A stretch of 64,000 bases of DNA from Ophioceras dolichostomum (taxonomy: Eukaryota > Ascomycota > Sordariomycetes > Magnaporthales > Ophioceraceae), in assembly GCA_003049485.1 (NCBI GenBank), contig PYST01000031.1:62001-126000 (forward strand), written 5' to 3'. A model generated the notes under the pieces. It ran no database searches. It was not told where the DNA came from and saw only the letters and a program-made list of their open reading frames with translations. Both the position numbers and the translations under genes were made by a program. Shown one piece after another: positions 44,768 through 59,900 of this stretch (positions within the stretch are counted from its first letter, which is position 1; every line of letters begins with the position of its first letter).

Positions 44768-47208
44768 ATGGACTACACCGCCGCCGCAGGGGTTCCCGGC
44801 CCCATCCACCTGCTCCACGGCTGCCTCGCCGAGGCCGAGCGGTGCACCCGAGTCGCCGCGGGCCTCGACGGCCTGCGCAACGCCCTCGACCAGAAGTACC
44901 GCGTGCACATGACGTCCGTGTCGGACGAGATCCGCTCCACCTGCCGGCTGCTCTGGGAGCTGGCCGACCGCTCGCAGGTGCACATGTCGCGCGTGGGCGA
45001 GGTGCTCAACTACCTCAACGTGCTGCTCCCTTGCCTGAGCAAGACTCTCAGGGACATCCAGGGCTACTACGATGACAAGACCATCACCAGGGACCTCCGC
45101 TGGAGGACGATGTACCACCAGCTGTCCGAGCAGGGGAAGCTGCCCTTGCCCCAGCGGTTCATGCTCTACAACCAGTTCCTGATCCTGCTCGGACAGCTTC
45201 TCACGAGGTAGGATTTGACCGAACATCTGAAATCATTTTAGCTCACTTCAGCCTCCTAACAATGAACATAGATCACCGCAATTCGACCTCAACTCTTTGG
45301 ACATGCTTCAGGAGAGGATCCTTGCTCTGCGTGAGGAGCGGGGTATCCGTACGTGCTTCCCCAACCTCGTTTAGTTTCCCCTATTATATCTCTTCAAAAC
45401 AGTACTCCAGGTACCGGTATTGGTCCCGGTATGGGCAATTAGATTTCTAACAGTTCGTGCACGGGTTGGTCCGGTATCGCAGCCCGTCCGCCTGTCAACG
45501 TCGGCCCCGTCATCACACAGGCTCATTTGCAGATGTCCCCACGCGACCGGGTAAGGTTTCTCTTGTTATCAGTTCCCCTAACCCCCGAGTTATCCATGAG
45601 ATATCCATGAGATATACTCACGCGCTCTTCCAATCAGTACTGACCGATTACCATTGTTGTTGCCGAATCATGCCAGAGCGAGCATTGGGCCCTGGAGATC
45701 TTCTCACGCCCCCTGACCTCCCGCACCCCTATGAAGGTCACCAATCCCCGACAGTATGTGCTACCTCGCCCGCCACCCATGCTGCCTGCCAAAGCACCCC
45801 CGGCCAATGGAGCCAGACTGTGGCGATTCTGACAGGCATCCTAACTGTATTTGCTCTCTCCCCCAGGTCCGAGACCCACGGGCCGTACTTCGGCCTCGGC
45901 CACATGATGATGATCCCTTCCGACTCCAGGATCCTCTTCAGAAGGTGAGTTTCTGCGACGATATGCCCTGCGTAGATACACCTACCTACCACGTACATTG
46001 GTGGTATCAGGAGGAGTATGTATTCCACATCCGATCTAATCGATTCTAACTCGGACCGGTACGTACGTACACACACATACAAGGCTCTTCGACAACGGCA
46101 CCATCTCGGTATCGGTCTACATGAGGCCCGCCGACCGGTCGCCCTTCGTCCTCGTCCGGCTGCACTCCCGCGGCAACTCGCTCTTCTCCATGAAGGGCGT
46201 CCACGAGCTGTGCATCGAGCAGTCCGCCGACGCCCTCGTGCTCAAGAGGTGGAGCGACACCATCCGCGACGGGAAGCCCTGGGCCGTCCTCGCCTTCATC
46301 ACCTGGGAGGAGATGGTGCTGTTCCACTGCGCCTTCGTCGCCCTCAAGGCCCAGAGCCCGCTCTCCAAGAGCATCTGCCGCACCGAGTACCGCCTGCCGA
46401 GCGAGAAGCGGCTCTTCCAAGCGTGAGTTTTCACCGCCACCAACCCTGACTTACTTACTGAGTTGTTTCCGAGTCGCTGGCGGCTCCAAGCCTTGTGTCT
46501 ATTTTTTGTCTTTGCACTCAGTTTCACATGTTCGACCCTTACTAATCAGGAGACCTTCACGGACAGGCGGATTATCGATGACGAGTTCGACCACGTCTTG
46601 GCCGTGTATCGCGACATGGGAACGGGAGGCATCCGGCTTCACGCCGCGGTCTGGGAGGGCGAGCTTCAGAGGTGCCCAGTCTGGACGGCTTTTGGTGAGG
46701 AACCAACCCCCCATTTTCATTGCCCAGTTCTCTCTCACCTAGGCTAGGTAACTAACACGCGTTTGCTCAGTCACCCACCAATCCAAGTCGCCGACATGGC
46801 TCGAGTGCAGCGGCAAGCACCTTATCCGACTCAAGGACATCTCGCTCTACGTCTTCACCCCTCGTTACCGACAGGAGAGGATGAGGCAGAACAAGTACGG
46901 CGCTTTCGAGATATACTTCCACAGAAGAGAAGGTAAGCTTGCCCGTACACCCATCCATCTCTTCGTTCTTTTTCGTTCCTGCCCCCTTTTTGCTCCTTGT
47001 GTGAACTTTGCGTGCTCACACTGCCCTTTGCGCGCCCCATTTTTCTGCAGCCGCCCAAAAGTTCAAGGAGGTCTTCTACCCTCCCCCGGCTCCCCAGTCG
47101 ACGATGTCAGGTCCAGAAACCGTCGACCCACCCTCCGAGCGTGCCCCGACTCCCGGTATGACCGTCGCGGGATCCTCGAGGGGTGGTGGTGGTGGTGGCG
47201 GCGGTTAG
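44768..47208 (+). CDS. Conserved fungal protein of unknown function, nine exons
   Basis: Exons: 44768-45207, 45272-45348, 45483-45550, 45677-45819, 45867-45944, 46084-46422, 46567-46694, 46771-46932 and 47051-47208 (530 aa, sum divisible by three). I recognise the arrangement from many filamentous ascomycete proteins without an assigned function: an N-terminal helical half (STCRLLWELADRSQVHMSRV, LNVLLPCLSKTLRDIQGYYDD, RSPQFDLNSLDMLQERILAL, EHWALEIFSRPLTSRTPMK) and a C-terminal half with PWAVLAFITWEEMVLFHC, EYRLPSEKRLFQA, RLHAAVWEGEL, CPVWTAFVTHQS and YGAFEIYF. The latter half looks like a beta-rich PH-like domain, an inference only. It is unusually intron-rich for this window. The intron at 45820-45866 is only 47 nt with a weak GTGGCG donor, so that junction is the least certain. 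An upstream non-conserved Tyr/Pro-rich stretch is open from 44576, so extra N-terminal residues are possible. Confidence 0.8.
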
Positions 47209-49690
47209 ATGTCCACGAGGCGAAGACGAATTATTGTTTTCGAGAGCAAGCCGTAAGGCGACCCGTCAGCCATCTTCTCTCGGAATTATCTATCACCTTG
47301 CAAGATACCGAAGTCTCTATCCATCGACCACCCCGAAGCAAAACAACACCAACATCGATCGACCTAGTTAGTGCCCACCAGCCATGTCGCCAGGGCACCC
47401 GGACGTTCTCCCCACACTCAAACATGCCGACCCAGGCCACATACGTTTTCTTTGTCGCCATCTCTTTTACTTCTTTTTCATTTGCCCCTATTTTCTCCTC
47501 TCTTCCATTTTCCTTCTTCTTTTCTTCCCCCATCGGATATCAGGCCGGGGCGTTGGAACAGATTGAAATTGCCCAGCGCAGATACCCCAGAATGATTTGA
47601 TTTATTTAGCGTAGCGTTTATGATTCTTTTCTCTTTTGTCGTCCTCCTTCTTCACCCCTCTGATCGCTGTCATCTTTTCATAATATCACTGCTCTCCGTC
47701 ATTTCCTACCCCCTTCACTTCTGTCTCCCTGTTTCCCCTTTATCCTGGATGAACGATACCCCCGTTGTTGCTCCTTCAGGCTTGTATGGCCCTGGAGGGA
47801 GAGGAAAGGAGAGGAGAGGAGAATGGTAATAGTCATTTCGATCAGCGCGTTATGATAGGGAGCTGGAGGCCAGTTTGATCCTTTCTCCTCTCTTTTTTTT
47901 TCTTCTTTTTCTTCTTTTCTTTTTCTCCTGGGCGGCAAAGCATCCTCAAAAAAAGTTAAGGGTCGCACACGCGCAGGCGAATGACTGAAACGAATGTTAC
48001 GAACGACACGACTCCCAACACGACACTTATGACACGGGCAACAGAATGCGATGGCAAAAAGGGAGAGAGGGACGTACCTATTATTATCTATCTGTCCACT
48101 CTTCCTTTTGTGCCCCCTTCCCGCTAGCTACCTCAGAATCACTTAGTTTTTAATGTACACTTATCTCTGCATACTTGGTCTGTCTATTGATCCATCCAGC
48201 CAGCCAGCTGGCTGATTATCTGGTGAGTCGAGTGTGTTCACGACGCACGAGCCTGTTACCTACTACCTCCCGTACCTAGTGCTGTTGTGAGGTGCCTCGT
48301 AGTAGGCAAGGTACCCATTCTGTCCGTTTCTCAAGTGGCAGGAGTATTGTTAGGTGGTAGGAGGAGTAGAATGCGATAGCCCCGTGAGTGTACATGCGTG
48401 CGTGTGACAGCCATCACAACCAACACCACAGCTACGTCTACAAATAGTGACGAGTGAGCGAGACGAGACGGGTGAGTGGATGGGTGAGTGTGTTTGACAG
48501 GACCAGGTAGGCAGGCGGCTGGGTACCTAGCGACCGAAGGACCTCGGACAGGAACGTGATGGATGGATGGGCTTACGTGCGAGACCGCATGTCGCCGCCT
48601 CCACTCAATGACCGAGTCTGTGGCCCCGGGTGGGACATGTATATCCTCTGATATAGTGGTTTGTGCACCAGCAGGATCAGAGGGAGACACATGTTCGCAG
48701 CAGGCAGCCGACACGGGGACGGGACAGCAAGACAGACAGAGAGATACGTTGGGCTAGCAGTTTCACCACTCACTCACTCACCAAGTACACCTTCCTGGGC
48801 GGTACTAGGTAGTATGTAGTAGGCGGGCGTGCATCCCGTAGAGGTAAGTAGGTACTCACGATAAAGAATATATGATAGGACATGGTCATATCTTGGGATC
48901 ATAGACGGTGGTGTGTTTTTTTGTCACTCTCAAGGCAATACATCACATCACACACAGGCATCCTAGGGTACCAAGGAGAGAATATGAAGAAAGGTCCTCG
49001 CTTCAATTCATAGTCATACATAGACGTTGTCCTCGTCGAATGCCACGCGAGCCGCAGGTATGCCAAGTACTGCTCGTCGTGGAGCCGATGTCGGGGATAT
49101 GCTGTGATGTGCCAAAATGAGCAGTGGCCTATGTGCTGGCAGAAGAGATAGTGCGGACCAAAGCTTTGCAATGGTAGGTCAGGCAGGACATTCCCCTCCT
49201 TTTCCCCTTGCCCAACACAAACGAGAACCATCATCCCAACCCTCAGACCGACGAGAGATAAGTCATCATCGCGAGAGACGACAAACCTTCGCCGACCTAC
49301 ACACCACCTTCCAAGAGGCTCGAGGCTAGATCGAAGGGCCATAGACAACACGGCCCCAATCAGCCACCCTCCTCTTTCAGATTTGTGAAAGAAGGCATCG
49401 GCAAAAAGGCAGAGGTAGAAGTCATTCATTTCAAAGGGCAAGTAAAAAAGAGCAAAGCAGATATCACACAGTACCCATTCCGAAGCCATTCGCAGCAACA
49501 CCTTCCAAAAACCCAAGTTACGACAAAGAGGAAAAGAATGTCGCTCGCGGGGGAACGACGGGAAGAAAACAGGAACGAGGCAAGCCAGGGTGTCTTGACC
49601 CCCCGACGACGGCCGGTGAGAGACACACAGCCGGATCAAGAATCAGGGCTTTTGTCCTTTGTCCTTCGACGATGCACGGGTTTCCCTTTT
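47209..49690. other. Gene-free region between convergent genes (2.5 kb)
   Basis: Facing stop codons bound this spacer. Pyrimidine-rich sequence occurs around 47450-47530 and 47885-47930. A 14-bp palindrome CAGCCAGCTGGCTG lies near 48200. Several GTACCTAG/CTAGGTA fragments lie between 48260 and 48860. No gene is supported. Confidence 0.55.
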
Positions 49691-50095
49691 CTACTCAGAC
49701 TCCTCGTCACCGCCGGCCTAGAGTGGATTAAAAGAATTCTGGTCAGTTTGATTCCGTTCCATTCCTGGGTGGGAGAGACAGCTGGTGTTGTTGTTGTGAT
49801 TGTTAGAGAATTCCAGACTTACGTTATAGGCTTGCTTCTCGTCCTCGTAGCGCTTCTTGTCCGCAGCGGCCTTGGCGTCGTAGGGAGCGCGCTGCTTGTC
49901 GTTAAGAGCCTTCCACCGCTCACCCAGGAGCTTGCCGACCTGGCCAAAAGAGATGCCAGGGTTCTCGTCGCGCACAGTCTCGCGCTGCTCGTTGGCGAAG
50001 AACATGTAGGCGGACAGGCCACGCTTGGGGGCGTTGGGGTCCTTCTTGCCACGGCGCTTCTCGACCTTTCCAGACTTCTTCGCGGCCTTAGGCAT
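49691..50095 (-). CDS. NHP6: NHP6-type HMG-box chromatin protein
   Basis: Two exons: 50095-49823 and 49717-49691 (99 aa; yeast Nhp6A has 93). A basic N-terminus ([20 protein letters not shown]) leads into a single HMG box: [37 protein letters not shown] and [12 protein letters not shown]. The tiny second exon adds AGGDEESE, the acidic tail typical of fungal homologues, so the intron is well supported. The protein bends DNA non-specifically and assists nucleosome remodelling with FACT. The 5' region is unusual: an upstream ORF ends 10 nt before the start, and there are juxtaposed splice signals further up (see separate entries). Confidence 0.95.
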
Positions 50096-50105
50096 GGTGT
50101 AGGCT

Positions 50106-50189
50106 CTACATCCGCAGAGTTAGTTGTTTGCATCGAGGAAAAGGCGGAAAAAGCACAGAATGCGCTTTGAACAACCACCACAAATTCAT
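50106..50189 (-). promoter_or_regulatory. NHP6: Upstream ORF or 5'-UTR intron segment of NHP6
   Basis: An ATG at 50189 opens a 27-codon ORF whose TAG (50108-50106) lies 10 nt before the NHP6 ATG. The same TAG is a good splice acceptor: CAACTAAC branch-like sequence, then GATGTAG. Thus either the transcript keeps the uORF, which would repress translation, or splicing removes it. Confidence 0.5.
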
Positions 50190-50270
50190 AGCGGTTGAGA
50201 GCAGCAGGCAGTGAAAGTGGGCTTGTGGTGGTGGTCCTCGTTTGCCTTGTGTGATCTGGGTCTGGAACGC

Positions 50271-50276
50271 TTTATA
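50271..50276 (-). promoter_or_regulatory. NHP6: Candidate TATA box of NHP6
   Basis: TATAAA on the minus strand 176 bp upstream of the start codon. If used, transcription would begin near 50240 and include the uORF. Confidence 0.3.
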
Positions 50277-51003
50277 GACAGAACAACACTGCTGACTGGC
50301 GGGGAAATGGAGGGGGAGCTCGGGATGCGCGTTGACGGAGGAGACAAGGCTTGTCGTATTGACGTTTTGCGCCCAGTCGCAAAAGCAATTGAACGTGATT
50401 GAAGGCAGTAATGACGATTAAATTTTGGAATGGCTCGAATTGAGACCTGATACATACCTGAAAAGTGTTTTTAAGAATTAGAAAAGTATGGCGTTGATGT
50501 GTGGTGCCTGTTGTCGCGTTGTATGGTCAGTGTTGTTGATGGTGATATCGCGATGACGGCGATGATTGATTGTTTGGATGCGTGGATGGATATGGCGGTG
50601 GTTGAGTGCTTGATTATCGATGGCTGGCTGGGGCCCTTGCTTGCGCAGTGTTGACGGTGTTTATTATGGCAACAGCAAGAAGCTGTTGTTGCGCGACCGC
50701 AAGAACACTTAACTCACACACGCTCGCTCCCACGCACTCGCGAACCTAACTCCGTCTGTTTGCGCCAAGAAGGCAGCAAGACTTAGACGACGAGGCGACG
50801 CGATAGTCGAGAGCGAAATCTAAGCGTGTGCAGTTGAACCGACAGTAGGGCAACCCTTGGGACGCGCAGAAGGCAAACTCGCGGGTCCAGGTGAAGCTCT
50901 CTATGACGGGCGCAATGAGCGCGAGGAGTTCAATGGGGGATTGGGTTATGCTTAAAAGTGACTTTGTGTTTGCGGTGATGATGGGCGGAGAGGAGGTACT
51001 CAC

Positions 51004-54900
<3,897 letters not shown>

Positions 54901-55260
54901 CACCTACCCTCGTCTCACACTTTGCAGTTTTGTGGTTTGACTTCTGCACCTTCAGTCGTTACGTGTTCGGGGAGTCCGCTGGTCGCTGGCCGCTCGACCA
55001 CTCTCCATCCCACGACGCGGTTCCAGGCAGGCCTTGTTGTGGTTGGCCTTGTGGTTGTATCACGTGCCCTCTTTGTCGAACCGTCCATCCGCACCATGAC
55101 AACACCAGTTAGTGTTGAGCTGCGGTGTAAGTTGAGTTGAAGAAGTAATAACTGACGAGGGCATTCCTAATATTCCTGAGCCTTAAGGCAGAGCCACGAA
55201 AACCCCCCCCCCGAGGATTTGAGGGCCTTGCTAGCATGTCATATTTCGTCCGTGTTGTTC
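54901..55260. other. Spacer between poly(T) tract and CENP-H gene
   Basis: 360 bp with no gene. Presumed 3' region of the CENP-H gene. Contains a run of 8-9 C near 55205. Confidence 0.6.
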
Positions 55261-56122
55261 CTATTCCGAATCAAGGACGATATCTCGTAGCACATCATCC
55301 CGAGCCCAGTCGACCCCACTGCCCACCACAACAGCGCTTGTTGTGCCTTTGAGGATTCTCCATCTTCTTCGGCTCTTCCTCATCTCGTCCTCCAGCTGTG
55401 CAATCTGGGCGGCAGAATTCTGGTCGTCATCCGGCACCTTTTTGTTGCGATTTATCTCCTCCGCGAGTTGGATGAGTTCTGCTGCGAGCTCCACGTTTTT
55501 CCGCGCCAAGGTAATACTCTCGGTCTCAACCCTGGTGAGGCTCGTCTGTATCTCATGCAGTTCTGATACTTTCTCCGAGATTTTGATAGCTTCCGAATCC
55601 CGACGGTACAATGGCATCAAGAGGTCGCTGTTCATGAGTTCAATAAGTTCAGTGGGTGTCAGTTGAGGTGGGATGTTGGATGCTAAGACGCGATTCGGAG
55701 TCAACTTACCGTTCGATTGGGGATGCGGCCTTGGCATCATGGATGGCATTCGCCGTCGGATTTACAGCAATGACACATTGGACAACTTGGTTGCGTAGGC
55801 AATAGGAAGCCCTCGATTCGAGAAATCGTTTCTCTGCCGCATCCTCATCCTGATCTGCGGCCTCATTGGGTGATCCTACTCGGCGACTTGGAGTCAATAA
55901 TCACGTTCGTGACGAAACTGTTGATCGAAGCCTGAAAAAAAAGGCGCCTGAATTATAAAAGGACGACGCACTTGGAACCTGTGACTTGTTCATCGCAGCA
56001 GCAAGGGCTATCTCCAGCTGCAGCTTTTCGAGCCGGTCAAAGAGCTCCAATATGCGCTGCTCGTCATCAGAGAAGATGGCTGCCCCATTGAGAGCATCAC
56101 CTATGGCTGCGTCGTCTGCCAT
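55261..56122 (-). CDS. Kinetochore protein CENP-H (Mcm16/Fta3 family)
   Basis: Three exons: 56122-55972, 55875-55710 and 55627-55261 (227 aa). The C-terminal CENP-H signature is clear: RRRWRILKGTTSAVVVGSGVDWARDDVLRDIVLD. A coiled coil precedes it (SEKVSELHEIQTSLTRVETESITLARKNVELAAEL). Exon 2 provides YCLRNQVVQ and AASPIER, which joins in phase to DLLMPLYRRD, matching fungal relatives. The product is part of the inner-kinetochore CCAN (Ctf19 complex), which links centromeric nucleosomes to the outer kinetochore. The exon 1 to 2 join (CCAA|GTGCGT to GAGTAG|GA) is the only one that keeps the frame; a better-looking acceptor TTTTTTTCAG 40 nt earlier leads to a stop. It diverges from ATG11. Confidence 0.88.
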
Positions 56123-56959
56123 TGTCGATAGTAGTCACTACGGTGGGAGATTTCAGGACTCTATAGAGAGGGTGTGCCACAGAAATGTCGAGATGGACGC
56201 GTCTTTGATTGAGTCGCGTCTCTGGAGTCCCTGGTCTTCGGGATCAAGGAGATGTGGCTGTCCGGATCTTACATAAGCATGGCTGGTTCTGCGTGGCTCG
56301 AGACTTGTCAATCCGCGCCTCAGGCACCGGATCTTTTCGGCCTGATAGTCACATGGCTGAATCACGCTAGGCGGTGTGTCGCAGATTTCTGCCCAGGTGC
56401 CAGGTGCGTGTGTGGCTTGCTTGGTAGCGCCACTGCGCCAGGAGCTTGTCCAGGCTCAGCAAGCGCTCCACATTGTTCTGCGCTGCCTTGCGGCGGGAGG
56501 TTAGGTAGAAGGGAAGGTTCGACAGTTACCAGCTACTACATGCGCTGTGAGATGTAAACATATGGTGATGATCAACATAACATATGACGGAGGTGACAGC
56601 TCTACCGTCACCCGATCGATAAGTTTTTTTTGTAGTTTCCGTCCAACTGCCACCTAAAAGCCACTAGTGCATTCATCAGCTTTGTTCATCAGCTCAGGCT
56701 TCTACCACCTTTCTATTCTACTTTGTACTCATCATCCTAGTATCCCAGAATCTGCAACCTCCGGCCTGCTCGTGCCGACCAGACCCTACCGATTTCTCTT
56801 ACTCAGCTAGACCCTCGATTTCGGAGCTTCCTTACCTTGCCTTCGACAACCTCCTCGCCTGCACGCGCACACAGGCGCCCACATTCTTTGGTCTCTCTTT
56901 TATCCATTTTTCGAGTCCTCTCCGCTCAGAGGAGGGGAGATGCCCTCTGATGCGAATCG
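56123..56959. other. Divergent promoter region between CENP-H and ATG11
   Basis: 837 bp. An ATG at 56940, out of frame with ATG11, precedes its start by 20 nt and may lower initiation. No gene is supported. Confidence 0.55.
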
Positions 56960-59900
56960 ATGGCGACCCAGGTGTTGATTGCCCACACGGGCCAACGCCT
57001 GCAGATCGATACTTCACAGTTCACGACGTACGCCCCTGTTCCACTTCTGCACTTCTGCACTTCGGCAAATGCTCCTTCTTAGACGAGGCGGGCGGGCGCT
57101 GGCGGGAAAGCTGCTGACACCTTGCACAGACTAGATGATTTCAAAGTGTCGGTTTCTCGCCAGGCTTCGATACCCGTGAACTGCCTCATCGCCTTGGTGC
57201 CGCCTGGCAAGGCGCTCAAGCCCCAAACTTTCCAGACAGAGGTGTGTACGCCCGACTTTCCGGACCCGTGGACTCCGATCTTCGCCCAGGTTCGCTCGGC
57301 CAGCTAACAGGCGAGCGATACAGAAAGAAATATTTGTATATGACGGCCGCATGACCCAAGCCCACTCGCCAGGAGGCACCTCACTAGCGAAACTCGAAGT
57401 CCCCGTACCGAGTCCATACGCCGCATCGAAACCGCCGAACGATTTACACAGCACGCGATCGTTACAGTCATGGCAGGATCTTTTCCGGGAGCGGCGCGCC
57501 TGGGCGCTACGGACGGCAGACGACTGTCGGCAGATGGCAACTGCGGCGCAGGATTCGTACGACCAGATGGACGTAATATTGAGCTGTCTGGACGCCGCTG
57601 TTGCAAACCTCGACGCTGTCGTTCGCACGATCGATGCGAAATACGAGGAACTGAAGAAATGGGTCGGCATAGAACAGGCCGGATACAGCGTTCTGGTCAC
57701 GAACTGGGAGCAGTACCTCAGTCTCGCGCGCAGCGTGCCAATATCTCCCGCTATGGTGCTTCTCATGACCGGTCACGACGTAACGGCCGTGAAGGGCCGC
57801 CCCTCGAAACAGGCCACCCTAGAGGATCTCGTCGATCTGGACGTGGCGAGGAAGGAGGGTCGCCGAGCGCCAGGGGTGTTACGCAAGTTTAACTCGAGAG
57901 TCAACGACCTGGAGAAGTCTGCAGGGCGCATGATGCAAAATTTCGACGAGATTCTGCAGGAGCTCGACCGGGCGGCCAGCCGCTCGGCGCTTGCGCGTTC
58001 GGGAGAGCCGGCACAGCTGCTCCAGGACATAGAGGCAGTCGCCAAGAAGATCGATACGGACTACCAGACGACTCTCGACTATTCAAACTCTACCCGAGAC
58101 CTGCTGCAGGCATCCAAAATCGCGGCCACACACACAGAGAGGCTGTTGCCTAGCATTTCGAACCGCGCGGCGGAGATGGGCGAGATGGCGCGCTACGCTG
58201 CCAAAGCCCGCAACGCCCTGGCTGCCGAGTCTGTCGAGTTTATGCGCAGCATTACGGAAATGACCAGCTTGAGCACCAACGTCAAGACGCAGATCAACAT
58301 ACTAGGCCAGGACGAGGACCTAAACGCCTTCGACTACCTGCGACTGATCCAGCAGATCCCGTTTATGTATGCTGCGTTCACCGCAGAGGCCATCCGGCGC
58401 CGGGAATGGCTTGAGAAGGTTAAGACGGATTCTGCGACCTTGGCGAACGAGATGGCGCTGTTCCAGGACGAGGAGCTCAAGCGACGGAGGAAATGGTTCA
58501 AGTCTATAGGCGAGGTCCAGTACGGCCCGGAGTCTCTGGGCTCGGAGAACAACGTGCCGGGCCTCGAAGTCAACCTCCTCGGCGACGATGAGATGTTCCC
58601 GAACATGTCGAAGAAGGACCTCGACGACCTCTACGAGACCCTGCAGAAGCAGCGAGCCGACCCCAACCTCCTCAGCGATATTGGCAAGATGATCGCAGAC
58701 CTGAACAACCCTACCAAGCAGCAATTCAAGCGAGTCAAAGCTTTCAAAAACGGCAGCGTGCACGAGGCCGCGCTCGGCCGCAGTGGCCTGCTGATTCGTG
58801 GAGACGACGAGGTTTTCAGGTCGCTTCAGGAGGACAAGGCCAAGGCCGAGTCTAAACTGAAGACGGCCGAGAGCAGGGTGAAGAGGCTGGAGGATCTTCT
58901 CCACCGGCAGGGGCAAGCATCCCGGCCGACGTTGGGCAACATCTTCCAACCGCCCAGCCAGCAACTATCAGACCGGAACGACTCCACCTTTTCGGTCAAG
59001 TCACCGCGGATCTCGGACGACCGCAGGCAATCCTCTGACAGCTACGGCACGCAGCTGCTGGACCGGGTCAAGCAGCTTGAGGGGGAGCTCCGCGAAGAAA
59101 GGGAGCGCTCGTCCATCCTCGAACGAGACGCGACGGCCCGCACCACTCAGCACAACGACATGAAGGTGCAGATGGACGAGGTAAACACGACTAAGAAGGA
59201 TCTCCTCGAGAACATGGAGGCGCTGAAGCGTGAGCACTTGGAAGAGCGTAAGTCGCTCGAAGAGGAAATCAAAACGCTTCAGGAGCGCCTCGGATACACG
59301 GAGGATCTGGTGGAAAATTTCGACGAGTCGCGTGAGAACGAAAAGACCCTGCACGATCAAAAAGTGCGCTCTCTTGAGCTGGAGCTGGAGCGTCTGGCAA
59401 AGGAGAAGAAGGACGACGCGCTCAAGACGCAAGGCCAGGTGGAATTCCTCCGGAACGAGGCCCGCCTGCAGAGGGAGCAAAACGAGTCGCTGCAGAGGCA
59501 GCTCCAGGCTTCACAGGACGAGGTGAGCAGCCTGTCCAGGAGGCTGAAGCGGTCCGACGAGGACGGGGAGGTGCAGCAGCGGACGCTCAGGGAGCTCCAC
59601 GCGAACTTCTTCTCTGCCCAGACGCCCGTGCCCGATGACTTGGGCGACCTCGCCGAAGCTCTGTCGAGCAAATCGACCGATATGCTGTCCAGGCTCCGAG
59701 ACGTGGAAGGCGACATAATGCTTCTCCGATCCGACTTGGAGCTCGCGCAGGGAGCGGCGCGCGAACTGAAGGCGGAACTGTCGACCACCAAGGAGAGCCT
59801 CGCAGACGAGGAGATGAAATCGATGCACCTGCGGGAGGAGTCCCAGGAGCAGAAGGCGCGCGTGGCGGCCTTGGAGGGCGAACTGGCAGCGGGCCGCAAG

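Larger units (their letters stand above)
50106..51003 (-). other. NHP6: Candidate long 5'-UTR intron of NHP6 with internal acceptor/donor juxtaposition
   Basis: A strong donor ACC|GTGAGT at 51003 and the acceptor at 50106 could define an 898-nt leader intron. Inside it, CTAATTC, then CACTTTTCAG, is followed immediately by GTATGT (junction 50458/50457), an acceptor directly joined to a donor. It could be a recursive splice site, or simply an exon end with a shorter intron 50457-50106. A TATAAA on the same strand (50276-50271) offers a third possibility: a start site downstream of all this. Confidence 0.35.

Noticed and set aside
55927..55945. Strong TTTTTTTTCAG acceptor in the CENP-H gene
   Set aside because: Using it puts the following sequence into frames that hit a stop before the conserved YCLRN segment. 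The acceptor 61 nt downstream keeps the frame.
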